Assembly: GCA_021186555.1 (NCBI GenBank)
Contig: JAJKFL010000005.1
Span: 43,705,635 to 43,769,634 of the forward strand
Source: Reticulitermes speratus
Lineage: Eukaryota; Arthropoda; Insecta; Blattodea; Rhinotermitidae
Reading direction: 5' to 3'
Length of the DNA: 64,000 bases
This document shows, one piece after another, positions 44,013 through 56,191 of this stretch. The notes beneath the pieces were generated by a model that had not been told where the DNA came from, searched no databases, and saw nothing but the letters and a program-made list of their open reading frames with translations. The stretch's first letter is position 1, and each line of letters begins with the position of its first letter. Made by a program: the position numbers and the translations under genes.

Positions 44013-47000
44013 GTAAGATGGCCCAGAGTCTGGAGCTCCTCCTCTTTTATCTTGCACATTTCGCCTCTTCGTCTTTAACAATGACCTTTGCCACTTCTTA
44101 CTCTCCACATCAATACCGTACTTTTGTGTAAAGTCCATCGAGCTGTGGCTCCCAAAGGAACCGCCCAGGCAAACTCACCTTCCTCTCACGGCCTGGAATT
44201 CACTGGAGTAAACGGGAACTATGTGAACGTCTTCCCCATCTTGGTGTGATCACAGACTAAAGCAGCGGCAGCTGAACGATCTGCTGGCTCTCACCGAGTC
44301 CTGCACGTGGTCCAGTCTGCCTGCCCGGGACCCTGGCACGGGCGGCCTCACAATGGCCGGACGCATCCCGCTGATCCAGAAGCTCACCTGGCAGAGCATC
44401 GTTGTCATCATGGTGAGCCACGCTGTGCACCAAACACATCGCCTCGCCACAAGGAATGACCGCCCGCTCGTGTTTAACGCCTGGTTCCCCTTCGACACCA
44501 CGGGCAGTCCCGTGTACGAACTCGTCTACCTGTCGCAGGTGAGTGCGCACGAGGAAAGTAAAACTTTAGACAGGACAGTCGACCTCCACTCCGGACCGGG
44601 AATTGAAGTTTTAATCATATGTTTGCTCGTTGTTAGACGATGCCCAGTCAAGTACATCAGTTATTTTCAAATAACAGGCTTCAGTCCTGAGGTTTGTTCT
44701 TTCCTTGTTTTATGATCCCGATCCTGATATAAGAATATGTTGCTTGAATGGGATAAAATTCTAATAGGACAGTACTGACACATATGATAATATGACTTGT
44801 TTTAAAGGAGCTTACTGTTTGGGCATTCTTCGAGTGGGAATAAGAAAAGCCATCAAAAAAAGCCTGCCGGATCAGACGGTTCGCCACAGACTTTGAACAC
44901 TCTTCACTACTCTCATGATCCAAATCCATTCGTTACTGAAGTTATTGAACTACAAAGAGATATGGATTACTTTTCCTCGTAATATTTTCTTAAATACGCA
45001 CCTTATCTAATATTGGTTCACATAAACCCTGCATGTCTTTATTGTGTAACTTTTGTGTACCACGACAAAAATTAAATTTTCGGGACTCGGTCCATAAGAA
45101 TAGATGAACATAAAATAAGAAAATGTTTTATTTCCATTCAAAGTAATCTCCCTTGCTGCAGGTCACTTGTGGCACCTTTCTAAAAATTGCACGGGACAGT
45201 CAACAAAGGCGTGCAAAGAACTGCATTTAATTCAGCGGTTACCTTCTTTATGACGTCCTCAACGCCCTGACATAATTCTCCTTTGAGGGCGGTTTTAGCC
45301 ACGGGGAATAGAAACAAGTCGGCTGGAGCGAGGTCAGGTGAATATGGTAGGTGGTTCATCACGCCACTAGACCTATCACGGCGGAATAAGCAGGGTTACG
45401 GTCATGTAAAAGGAACCAACTGCCTTTCTCACGAAACTGTAGCCTCACTCTCGAAATCCGCTTCAGTAACCTTCGACTTTGAAACAGAAGAAACAGAACG
45501 TGATGTTTGCTTAGGCCGGCTACACACGTAACTGCATACTTGAACGGTACGCATGTACACATTATTGTAGAAGTATACATGAGCGATGTGTATGATAATA
45601 TTGCACAGGTATTTTGACTGTACAAGCGACATGAAAATGTTTGAATTTCTATACTGTATACTTGCACATGTCCTGCATGCGCAGATGCAACTGAACGTGT
45701 GTAGTAGAAGCAGAGACTTGTGCAAGTCTGAATTGCATATAAATCATATATTGCACGGCATGTTTCAGGAACTATGTAACTTAATGCTTGTGGTGAAATT
45801 ATAGTTGATAATTTCAAATCTTCGTAGGTTCATCCCGTTGCAAGAAATCGCAAGGTTGCTGTTAATCTTTCATGTGGGGTTATAGCCTCTCTCATGATCG
45901 TGTCCTGCTTTCTAATTAAAGGAGTGACGAGTGATAAAAGTTTCAAGTACGTTTCTTCATCCATTCGCAAGTAATTATGCCAATCACGAGGGTATATTGT
46001 CAATTCCTTTAAAAAATTAGTGTGTGAGTAACTTTTCCTTTTCATTAGCCAGTCTTTACACCAAAGGTACGTTTTTTCGTTGCTTTCTTTCTTTGAACTA
46101 AAACGAAAGCAGCTAAGCGAGCGCGATCGTCGTCGTCCGTCGACGACATGGTTCAAGCGTAAACTGGCACTGTTCAAGTATACTTGTGCCGTGTGGAGGC
46201 TATACGGCCGTCAGGTATACTTGTACAATAAATGTGTACAAGCATACCGTTCAAGTATGCAGTTACGTGTGTAGCCGGCCTAAAACGTGTGGCTGCAACG
46301 AACGGCTTTACGCTGATCCCTAGCGATCATGATGTGAAATAACAGGAACAGGCCACAATTAGTTTAGGCGACAACCATACTTGCGCGATACCATCAGTCC
46401 CGGAAATTTATTGCTTGACTATGTATACTTAGGGGTTTCCAGAAACTGGAAAAATTCAATTTGGGCTTCATGTACAAGAGTTCCATTCGGCTACGTGGTG
46501 TGGAACTCTAACATGAATTTAATGAAATGAGACATACACTTTCTGTCCAGACCATCACGACACTGTGGTTCACGGTAACACTGACGTCATTCATCGGACT
46601 GTACGCCATGTTGGTGGCCGTGGGCTGCACCCAGTTGCAGAAACTGGGCGCTGCGCTGCAGAAGGCAGATCTAGAGCGCGAGCTCAGGGACTGCATCCAG
46701 AAGCACCAGCATATTCTGCGGTAAGGCGTCACCTTGTTATGGGTTGCACTGTGGTGATGAGGGGAACCATATTGTTGTGATCTGTTCTGTGGACATGTGA
46801 GACAACTTGCTACGGTTTTATTACCGAAAGGCCCAGTAACTTGTTACGGCTTGTATTATGGGAAGGTGAGACACCTTTCTGTCACGGTTTGTACTGTGTA
46901 CAGAAGTGTTAAGTTGACGTACCTAGTTGCGGTTTGTAATGTGGAAAGCAGCTATACGTTTGGGACCTCTTTAGGTCTATGTTGTAGAAAACGGTAAGTG

Positions 47001-50000
47001 AGTCACTTTCTGACGATTTGTAGGCCTACTGTAGGAAGCAGCGGTAAGATGAGGCAACTTATTGTTGCGGTTTGTATTGCAGAAAGAATCGTTAAAGCGA
47101 TGCATCTAGTTAAGGCCTGTACTACGAATTATTACACAAGCTCTTGTCTGAACTGAGTCGACGGGTGTACCAGAAACATATCAGTGCATTCAACTAAGGG
47201 TTTAAAACTGAACTAGTCACTCATAAATAGTAACAAAGCAGGCGTGATGACTACTGAACGGGAACGTGAAGTAAATGGACTTCGCTGGTACAGGGTAAAG
47301 CTCGGTAAGGTGTTATTGTGAGCCTAGAGCTGAACTGCCGAAATTCGTAGAAACCACGTGTTGAGCAGCTGCATAAACGTCACGCCACAAAGGAATTTAG
47401 GTACGAAACAACCGGTTTTAGTTTCCGGCAATAGTTTCTGACAAGCCCTCCTGTTGCAGGTTTCTAGGTGAGTTGCAGGACACGTATCTCTGGTTCTACT
47501 CGGCCCGTTCCTGCTTATTGCCTGTGGCATGTGCGTCAACACATTCTCCATCTTGTTGGTGTGTAATATTTTTAATTATAATTTCATTAGACAGCACAAT
47601 TGGACGCCAACAATGCGAATGAAGAACACTTAAAAATGCTTAATACACATCGTCATTAATACAGATCATATATGGTTGTGATATTAGTGAAACCAAGAGG
47701 TTATGATGGCCTGGACATGTAACTCAGACGGCGAAAAAGATATACATATATGCAGAAAAACGCAAACCTTTACAATCCCAAAAAGATGGACGGAGTGGCA
47801 AGGCAGTTATATTAACTTGGATTTTTTTAGAAACCGCGAGCTCCAAGTCCAGTTTCTGTTTCAGCATTTAATGACAGTTGCCACACACACCTTTACTCCA
47901 CTACGCTCATAACGTATGCTCTGTTGGCAGACCTGGGGCAACGCCATGGAAACGCTGCAGGCCCTCACTCTTATCCTAGCTCTCACCTCCCAGCTCTACG
48001 TGTACTGCTGGTTCGGCAACGAGCTCACCCAACAGGTACGAGTTCCTACCGGCCCAGGAACAAAAGGACTGGCTTAGTCTTGGCTTATTTAACGCCATGG
48101 CTAATTAGTTTATTCATATATATGTATAGAGACAGAAAGAAAGAAAGAAAAGGAAGTGAAAATTAATCCCAGCACAAGCTCTCCACAAATTCCTTGTTCA
48201 AAAATAAGTTAAAAATGACATATCCTTGGAAGTTCACTTTCGACAGCCAAGTCGTCGTCATGTGGGGTAACACACTTCTCAGCACTGTTGTTTGTCACGA
48301 CGATCAAGCACGTTGTCAGGTGTAATCAAGACAAAGCGTGCACAGGAGGTCCAAACTGTTATCCAATAGAGGCCATAATTGCAGCTGTGGAACGAAAACA
48401 GTGGAGATGCTCATGCAATATCGCGCGAGAAATGGGATCTGCCAAACCGAGGTCGTCCAAGTACTTCGTGACGATAAAATGCATCCACCACTACTCGCTG
48501 ATCCTGCTTTCGTTTCCAGACGATCAGCCTCTACGCATGTAATTTTGCGAATGGTTACATTAACACGCTGCTGACGAGCTGTTTTTAAGGTTCTAACTGG
48601 GAAGTTTTTTTTTTCATGCGGGGAAACCTAAACTAGCACATTCACGCAGTTCTTCCCACGGTTATCGAAGACCTCGTCGCAAGACTTCAGGTAGCTGTCA
48701 CAACGGTCGATGCCAACGTATTAAGGCACGTTTGAGATAACGTCGGGCGACGCAATAGCATCTACTTTGACACTGATGGACGCCGCTTCGAACACCTACT
48801 GTAACCACGAAGCGTCCACGGTTTGATCATTCAATGCCTTACGCCATTTGACTGTTAAGTCTATCTCGAAAACTAAACGTCTCAGGACAGGTGTTGTAGA
48901 ACATTTTCGACTAATTTTTAGGCGCATTCGCAAAATTGCGAAAAGCGACTATTAGCTTCGTCATGTCTGTCTGTCTGTATGGAACAACTAGGCTCCAACT
49001 GGACGGATTTTCATGACATTTGAGCATTTTTCGAAAATCTGTCGAGAAAATTCAAGTTCAATTAAAATCTGACAACAATAACGGGTACTTTACATGAAGA
49101 CCTATGTACATTTATAATACTATCGCGCTCAATGCTTACTTAGAATGAGAAATATTTCAGACAAAAGTCGTAGAGAAAATCAAAACACGCGTTTTACTTT
49201 CAATAATTTTTCCCGAAAGTCGTGCCGTCTATGACATAATGCGGACAAATATGGTAGAGCCAGACAGGCCACAGATGACAATATATATGGCGCATGCGCT
49301 TTGCGTGCTGGATAACTATGGCTACAGACACACACTCAGAATATGAAATATTTCTTGCTTTTGGAAACAATGGTTTCGCGAACGCGCCTCGAAGCTACAT
49401 TTATACGCACATTGTCTGTCTTGTTTAACAATAAACCACACCATGGAGAGCTTCTGCGCGACTTTCTCTCTGTAGGTTTACATAGCATCGAATTACAAAT
49501 ATAGTACTGAGCAGTTAATTGGGAAGGATGTGGAAGTTGGCAGTTGTCTTAAATTGGGATAAGATATCCTGCTATTTTCCTGGAGAGTCTGAGGGAAAAC
49601 ACAACAAACCCTCAGACATTCTAGCCAGTCTCTGGGCCGAGATTTCAACCCGGGACCTCCCGAATACGAACCAGGAGTGTAAATTATTCGACCGTCACGT
49701 CGACCTGAAATACAAGTTATCAAATATACAGGAACACCACGAAGTTTCTGGAAAAGATGCTAAAGCCAAGTTTTGACGAAGACTATGAATTATTTTAATT
49801 AGTTCAGTAGCCTACATGTTACGGAATACAATGCTCTTGTTTGCGATGTCCTTTTGCAGTCTGCCGAGCTGCGCGAAGCCGTCTGGGGATGCCGCTGGGT
49901 CGGGGAGCCGCTCGGCGAACAGCGAGCTCTAATTTTTATGATGGCAGCGGCCAAAGATTTCACCCTGTCAGCAGGGGGCGTAATCCCCGCCTCGCGCCAC

Positions 50001-50069
50001 ACTATGATGCAGGTGTTGAACCAGACTTACTCCTTTCTCATGTTCCTCATGAACTTCATGGACAACTAA
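43756..50069 (+). CDS. odorant receptor (insect Or family), six exons, one frameshift
   Basis: A seven-transmembrane ligand-gated channel subunit that pairs with Orco in olfactory neurons (family knowledge). Exons: 43756-44012, 44256-44538, 46551-46720, 47460-47558, 47931-48035, 49860-50069. All junction phases agree except for one missing base in exon 4; corrected length is about 374 residues. Signatures seen: NAWFPFDTTGSPVYELVYLS in exon 2, CIQKHQHILR in exon 3, YVYCWFGNELTQQ in exon 5, and KDFTLSAGG with a hydrophobic SFLMFLMNF end in exon 6. I chose ATG 43756 (GCCATGG context) over the in-frame ATG at 43729. Large introns hold Harbinger, mariner and inverted-repeat elements. It could be a pseudogene, but the single lesion also fits a sequencing error. 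Confidence 0.9.
44256..44538 (+). CDS. Or exon 2
   Basis: The acceptor is GTGATCACAG. A completes the Arg codon. It reads LKQRQLNDLLALTESCTWSS, an Ile/Val-rich membrane segment, and the receptor motif NAWFPFDT...PVYELVYLSQ. Donor is CAG|GTGAGT, phase 0. Confidence 0.9.
45120..45480 (-). pseudogene. mariner-type transposase fragment
   Basis: Minus strand across frames: SRVRLQFREKGSWFLLHD, then NHLPYSPDLAPADLFLFP and KTALKGELCQGVEDVIKK, then after a shift KGDYFEW. HD-NAPAHTA...PPYSPDLAP-DFFLFP is the C-terminal half of mariner catalytic domains. Frameshifts make it inactive. It lies in Or intron 2, next to the Harbinger-like element. Confidence 0.8.
45514..46280 (-). mobile_element. PIF/Harbinger-like element, internally deleted
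   Basis: Terminal inverted repeats of about 50 bp begin GGCCGGCTACACACGTAACT at both ends. They are flanked by TTA (45511-45513) and TAA (46281-46283), consistent with the TWA target of this superfamily. A minus frame at 45830-46177 (115 codons) encodes the N-terminal part of a Harbinger nuclease: LWCKDWLMKRKSYSH, PRDWHNYLRMDEETYLKLLS, TPHERLTATLRFLATG. It stops where the catalytic domain should begin. The element lies in Or intron 2. Confidence 0.85.
46551..46720 (+). CDS. Or exon 3
   Basis: The acceptor is TTTCTGTCCAG. It reads TITTLWFTVTLTSFIGLYAM, VAVGCTQLQKLGAAL and DCIQKHQHIL. Donor is GCG|GTAAGG, two codon bases left. Confidence 0.87.
47460..47558 (+). CDS. Or exon 4 with single-base deletion
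   Basis: The acceptor is CCTGTTGCAG. It starts RFLGELQDT in the incoming frame. The receptor sequence then continues one frame over as VSLVLLGPFLLIACGMCVNT and FSILL, to donor TTG|GTGTGT. The exon is 99 bases where 100 are needed. The missing base lies at about 47479-47484. Confidence 0.8.
47931..48035 (+). CDS. Or exon 5
   Basis: The acceptor is CTGTTGGCAG. It reads TWGNAMETLQALTLILALTS and QLYVYCWFGNELTQQ, phase 0 at both ends. Donor is CAG|GTACGA. This is the most diagnostic receptor motif in the gene. Confidence 0.9.
48290..48875 (+). pseudogene. mariner/Tc1-like transposase, ends only
   Basis: The first part reads EAIIAAVERKQWRCSCNIAR and LLSFPDDQPLRM, then FCEWLH after a stop, resembling a helix-turn-helix region followed by LLP-DYPARV-FCEWL. 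A later part (48655-48810) reads VIEDLVARLQVAVTTVDANV and DTDGRRFEHLL, like the C-terminal tail. The catalytic DDE segment between them is missing. It lies in Or intron 5. Confidence 0.6.
48921..49388 (+). mobile_element. GGCGC inverted-repeat element, reference copy (468 bp)
   Basis: Begins GGCGCATTCGCAAAATTGCG and ends TTTCGCGAACGCGCC, inverted to each other. Inside are TTAGCTTCGTCATGTCTGTC, ACTTTACATGAAGACC and TATGGCGCATGCGCTTTGCG. It encodes nothing. Confidence 0.8.
49555..49700 (-). repeat. tRNA-derived SINE-like fragment
   Basis: Minus strand: a B-box-like CGGGTTGAAATCTCGGCCCA, followed by GTTTTCCCTCAGACTCTCCA. This is a common insect SINE body. It ends about 160 bp before the last Or exon. 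Confidence 0.6.
49860..50069 (+). CDS. Or exon 6 and stop
   Basis: The acceptor is GTCCTTTTGCAG. It reads SAELREAVWGCRWVGEPLGE, ALIFMMAAAKDFTLSAGG and MMQVLNQTYSFLMFLMNF, stopping at TAA 50067-50069. This matches the conserved last exon of insect odorant receptors. Confidence 0.92.
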   Translation, partial: SAELREAVWGCRWVGEPLGEQRALIFMMAAAKDFTLSAGGVIPASRHTMMQVLNQTYSFLMFLMNFMDN

Positions 50070-53000
50070 ACGAAACGACGGGAATGAAAAATTCAAGATG
50101 CAGTCTCAGGACCGCAATTCCGCCCACTCGAACACAGGCTCTCTGACTTTGCTTGGGCAAGTTTCCTTTACACAAAGAATGGGAACCTTTGTTAACACCT
50201 TACAATTTTAAACTGCACAGTCACAATAGAACACATGCATGCAGGCTTAAAGACCGTCTACAATAATCACCCACAACAAATCTTAATTTGAGACTGGTAT
50301 GAGAGCCTGATTCATTAAACAAGAGGCAGGATATATTAATGTATTGCTGCAAAGTTTGCAGAAACCAAAACGCACTACATTTCGTAAAATGCACGCACGT
50401 ACTTAGCAGCAGGCTGCACAAAAGGCCACGTTCAAAGCAAACTGAAGGCAAGTCTCATTACCTTCTACAGGAAATCTTCCGACACGTTGATTATTGCTGG
50501 GTAGACTATAAACAAATTGAAAATGCCTCGTTTTTTTTTTAGTCACGGAGTAAACATGAAACATACTTCGCATTATGTCGTAATCAGTCTTCAACTAAAC
50601 CGTCACATCTTGTACGAGGTACAGCACAATAGAAATACTGCCTACAACATGGAATTAAAATTTCATTCCGCATTCAATTCTGAAATGCAGACGAAGTAAT
50701 GATATTTCTATACTCACCGACGTCCCCAGCGTGTCACGTGATGCGGTGGGCCCCTCACAACGTGCAGTTCGTTGTCTCGTCTATATACTCACAACTTCAA
50801 AGCAGGTAAACGTGGCTAAAGATTGTAGATTATGTTACACCAATGCAGTGCAACACTCCCACTTTTCCTATACTTCTAATACACAACGGCACTCAAATTA
50901 ATCTCAGCACTACCAAAGCACAAGAAGCTAGTGAGATTTTATTACACACAGACCTATTTAATAATGACGAAATATCACTCATAACCACAAGTACCGCGCC
51001 ATTTTCTCTCCTCCAAAGAAAGTAGCTGTCTCATCAATGATAACTGCTATCACAGCCTGCTATAGACCTACGAATAACAGATGAAGCACGATCAACTTTG
51101 TCAGTGCATTTATTATACAGCGTAACCAAACACTAGGGTCTTCTATTGAGTTACCGTAAGATGTACGGTATAAACAGCGATGTGAAGTGTAGGCTATTCT
51201 AATACAATTTACCCTACACCATGCGAACAAAATGCTTCATCTATAGTGGTTCACAGATAAGAGAATGGTGGCCTGCTACACGATGTAAGCCTGTAACTAA
51301 AGTACTGCATCCTCGAAATCCGACCTTCACGTGGTATCACATGAAAATGTTATACCTCATGATAAAATACAGACCCATTCACAAAGCAGTCATGTCTATG
51401 CATGTAATCCCGGATATTTACTCTATCCACAAACGTTTGTGCTTTTCAATTCTACAGCTGCCAGTACCGTATGGAGTGCACCTGTACTGTCCGTGCGTTC
51501 AAATATCTAACGTAGTCCTAGCAACGATTCTTTAAAATCTATTTGTGCGATATGAACGCATATAATCGAAGGTAGTTCACTTCCACATTCAAATTCGTTT
51601 TTTAAATTTAATAATAATAATAAATCATAACGGCTTTCGTTTCCTGATCTACCTGTTAAATAGCCAGTGTTATAAAATGCGAATTTCCCAATACAGAACA
51701 TAAAACATGAAAATAGTTAATGGAGAATATATATACACCAGGTATATGACAGACAATACTGGACTCCTTAACTACTATAAGTCAGGAAATAACTGAAAAG
51801 ATAAAGGTTGTTTGTAAGACATCTCGCCTCAACAAAATTATCACGTTACGTTTCTATTATGAACGATGTAACAACTTTTGTTCAGTAGCCTAGCGGTTAA
51901 GTATAATTCAGACCAATATCACATAGGAACAGAAAACACTGTATACATACTTTGGAACTGTGATGTGAAATATTCCCATGTTTCGATCACATTTATTCCT
52001 AGACATCCTGAAACACTGGGATTTTGTTACTCACTGCATAGCCCATCCTTGATTCACATCCTTCACAACACTTTCAAAGACCTTCAGCGACTGTGTCTCT
52101 GCCCCAGCTTGTGAAGACCTTCAGCCTATGTGACTGAGCCACTCTGGGTTCAAACTCCGGACATGCATCCAAACTTCTTCCCCTCCCTCCAAGAACATAC
52201 TGTCATGTATGGAAAAGTCCTCAGTATGACTATGTCAAGGCTCTCAGCTATGATGGGAAAAATCCGTGACAATAAGCAAAAGCCCTGTTGTAGTTATATG
52301 GCTCCCATGTCACAGTCCAGCCATGTGTACCATCCTCAGAAACATTCAAATGCAGATTTCCCACTTAGTACTTTCTGTTAAACACCAGACTAAACTTACA
52401 CACACACAGAGTACAGCATGCACGCACACACGTATGAGCACAGAACTAATACAGGCTCTGATAATGGACAGGAGTGGAAGTAACTACAATTCTACGTAAA
52501 TTAATTTATTACGTAACACATTAACAAACACATCTTCATTTGATGTAGATGTTTAAAAACCAAAAAATACACTTGAAGAATACAGTCTTCTGGATGTGAC
52601 TCCCTGTAGTCTGGTGTATATTTACATAAGTTTTGGAGGAACATGCTGCCTCCACCTTTAGGGTAAAGGATGAAGACAAGCACGTTCCTTTGAAACATGA
52701 ATAAATATGCATCCCAGCAGAGAGTATTCCTCATAATCACCACGGTAATAACCTCAAATATCACATAAAATTACATCCCTCTAACAGAGAAATACATAAT
52801 TACTGCTGGTACCAGCATGAAAACGGGCAAGGCTTACACACTGAGTTAGGTTGAAACATAAAGTGGGATGGTTAGATAAATGGAAGTTGGGAAACATGAT
52901 GGAATGCCAACATAACTTCATCACAATATTTACATTAAAATAAAGCAGATCATAGTTTGTATCCAGCCATGAGACAATATCAGTAAATTAAGTTTCTGCT

Positions 53001-56000
53001 GTTCTTGGAGACTGAAGTTATTAAAACAGACCTTAAAAGAAATGGGTTAGTGACCCAAAGTATTTCATAAGAAACCACATTGTTATGGTAGTATTGAGTT
53101 AGTACCAAAATATTCAGTTTCCATCTGAAAAACTGAAACTCCTACTCAAAAAACTGTGCAAACCGACACATAAACTTAGCTGTGCAAATTACAGTTTAAC
53201 TCAAATATGCGAACTGACAGTACAATTCAGAACTGTGCATCACTGCAGGTTCAATCCACAAACTGGCAGTCCCTTGCAAAAAGATAATTTTTTAATTCCA
53301 GGCCCTTGCATTTGATTATTGTAATGTCTATATGGAAACCATACAAATACACAGCCATTAGCAATGGACCGCAGAACATTGCAAGGGATATACTACTGCT
53401 ACTGACAGTAAAAACACACAAAATTCTTATATAAAAATCAAACATTATAACATATGTGATCTTACGTATCTTAAGAATGGATCAGGTTCTGCCACGTATG
53501 AAGGCATTCGTACAATACATGGCAAAGTGACCCCTGTGGCATGGCCATAATACCAATAATCACTCAACACATTATTGGAGGGAGAAGCTGTGCACATTCA
53601 GTGCAAAGTCCATGATATCTGGTGCATATGAGCACGATTAATGTACTGTAGAGTGGGAATTCAAGCAAGCTAAGGCATCAGCTGAACACAAGACTAACAG
53701 CAGTATAATGCGTGTCCGTAAGTATTTCATGCACGTTAACTGCTTCAGTCTTGTTACACTCAGCAACATGGAATAGCAATATCACACAATAATCCTTAGA
53801 CAGACTGGCAAATATCTTACAGAAAGCAAAGCCAAGAAAAGAAAATACAAACACTTGAACACCAAAGTGTGTCAATGAGTCCTAAGTTAAATCTCTGTGG
53901 TTACTAACCCTATGGGATGACACAAGTAACACATACCAACACAGTAGGCCATAACATCCTCAGGCTAACTCACCGAGGTTTCCTCTTCAGATGAACGTCA
54001 CCTCCCCAGAACTTTCATAAACTACAATGCCAATAAATAACCTTCTCCCACCTCTTCATTAGCATTTGCTGTATGAATGAGTTGTTTAACAAATGCTGTA
54101 CATTTTAAGTTTTCTTCTGATTTCTTCAGTGTGTCTGTGACCTGCAGTTCATACAATCTTCAAATACAATTTCTTTTATAACAAGACTAGTGGAAAAGTC
54201 TATTGAAACTCAACAGAAAATAATTGCTGTCACATTTTCGATAACCACCAAATCAATGTTTTTAGACACAAGTTAAAAGTGAAAATCATACTGTATTATT
54301 ACAGGAAAAGCCACTGAAATTCACATTTCCTTCTCTACATGTTTATCATTCTGATCATGAAGTTCTGTACAGTCATAAGTCATCCCCTCTTCTTTATCTA
54401 TATACTTGTACAAGTATATACAGACGCTGCTGTGCCCAGTGACCTCCTGTCATGCAGCAGATCCAACAATGTGTACATTCACAGCAGTTTACACCACAGT
54501 CGTGTATCACCAGAGCTAGTAACACAATGTTTCTCTACTGAATATCACAAAATAACTTGGCCTTAGATAATTTTATTTCTGGAAATAAACTTACCGATTA
54601 CTTTAACGTTCATATCTACTCACGTACAGTTTCTGCCTTTTCTTTGGTTGAAATATGTATCTTTTATTTCAAAGCCATCATTAACCCCAGTGCTGTGAGT
54701 AAATACTGCCAACCTACTGGTAAAAAACAAGGAGTAACTTGGCATACTGCAGCCCATAACAGACTACATAAACCTGTACAGCAGCAGCACTGCACCTCAG
54801 ACCAGTGCCACTCAACAGGTATGATCCTGCTTGACTCCATGACAGCTTGGCAAAGGGAAAGTAAAGTTCAGTGAATGCGGACAGCACAGGGAAAAGCCGG
54901 TCGGTCTCAAGGCACAAGAATTATGAAACCACTGCAGCCATCTTGCACCTTCCAATGCAATAAGAAGCTAACTATTCCACTGGCATGAACACAAATTTCT
55001 ATGTATTGTTATCACAAAAAGAATCGCTTCCTATTTCTGAAGCACTTATAATCACAAACTGAAACAGACAGTGCTCACAGTTCATTGACGGAGAGAAACT
55101 TCAAACACATTGTTATGGCCCAACAGCTAAAGTTCCATGCTCTATCTCAAACACAAAAATGTACAGAAATCTGAACTGCACATAGCTAGATTCTATCTAA
55201 TATGACAGCTTCATTACTCACTAATAACTTTACATATCTGATTTCCCATGCAGCATAATTCTGCCCTCTAATTCTTAAAAACACATTGTTACCAATGCCA
55301 GTAATTTTACATAACTGAAAAGTTTTTCTCTCATGCAGTTTTAAACTCCCATGTGAAATGCAAATAAAATTTTCTCCCTTAAACTTGGTATTCAAATCTA
55401 ATTTGCCAAGGGACTCTGTTCTCCCAGTTTTTGTTTAGAAAGAAATACACATATGAAGCCAAGTGGACAAGTGACATGAATTAGGCATTTGATTGTATCA
55501 AAAGACTTTCATGCCATACAGAGGTCCATATACTACCCAAGAGAACAGCTGTCTGGACTCACAACTTTTGGGATTTTCCTCGATCTATCCCAGCAAATTT
55601 CGAGACATTTACTTAAAACAGGCCACGGCTGCTTCTATACACAATCTTGTCACTCATGGTTACACAACCAGTTGTGTTGCCAAACTCACATATCATAAAA
55701 ACACCACCATTTGTTTACATGAAGCTACTCCCAGTAGAACACTGTGCTGCATTGTACAATGGCTAGGAACACCACATAGCACGACTGAAAACCAGAAACA
55801 CATGGACAAGACTAGCCACTCCTGCAGTGTAATAAATGTGACTTTCCACAGAGTGAGTCAATAAACCAGCACTGCCCCACTGATATCCCTTAGCTTATAC
55901 AGGCACATTTAGCCTATTTGAACTAAAAAATATCTGGACCTGCAAAGAACACATTACCCTTCCTCTACTTCTGCCAGTACATTATGTATGTAGCACACAA

Positions 56001-56191
56001 ATGCTAACAAAATACTAGTTTGTATACATCAAGGCAAAATGGCTGCTTGGCAACACATAGGAACACTGTGTTGTGGGCGGTGGGATCTAAACAAGCTCAA
56101 GACAGCCTCTCTGGGGTAGGAGAATCTGAACAACACTAAGCAATATCATGCAACAGAACGTGAACTGTGGTATAACCACCAGCTCCTTGCA
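50070..56191. other. 6.1 kb between convergent genes; no gene seen
   Basis: The Or gene ends on the left and ATP13A ends on the right (minus strand). No spliced or long coding pattern appears. From about 52500 the DNA is AT-rich and CpG-poor like the ATP13A gene, so part may be its 3' untranslated region; TTTATT at 52505-52510 would be a minus-strand AATAAA, but many others are possible. Confidence 0.4.

Noticed and set aside
45514..46280. Harbinger-like element inserted inside the mariner copy
   Set aside because: Sequence beyond 46283 does not continue the mariner reading, so adjacency is all that can be claimed.
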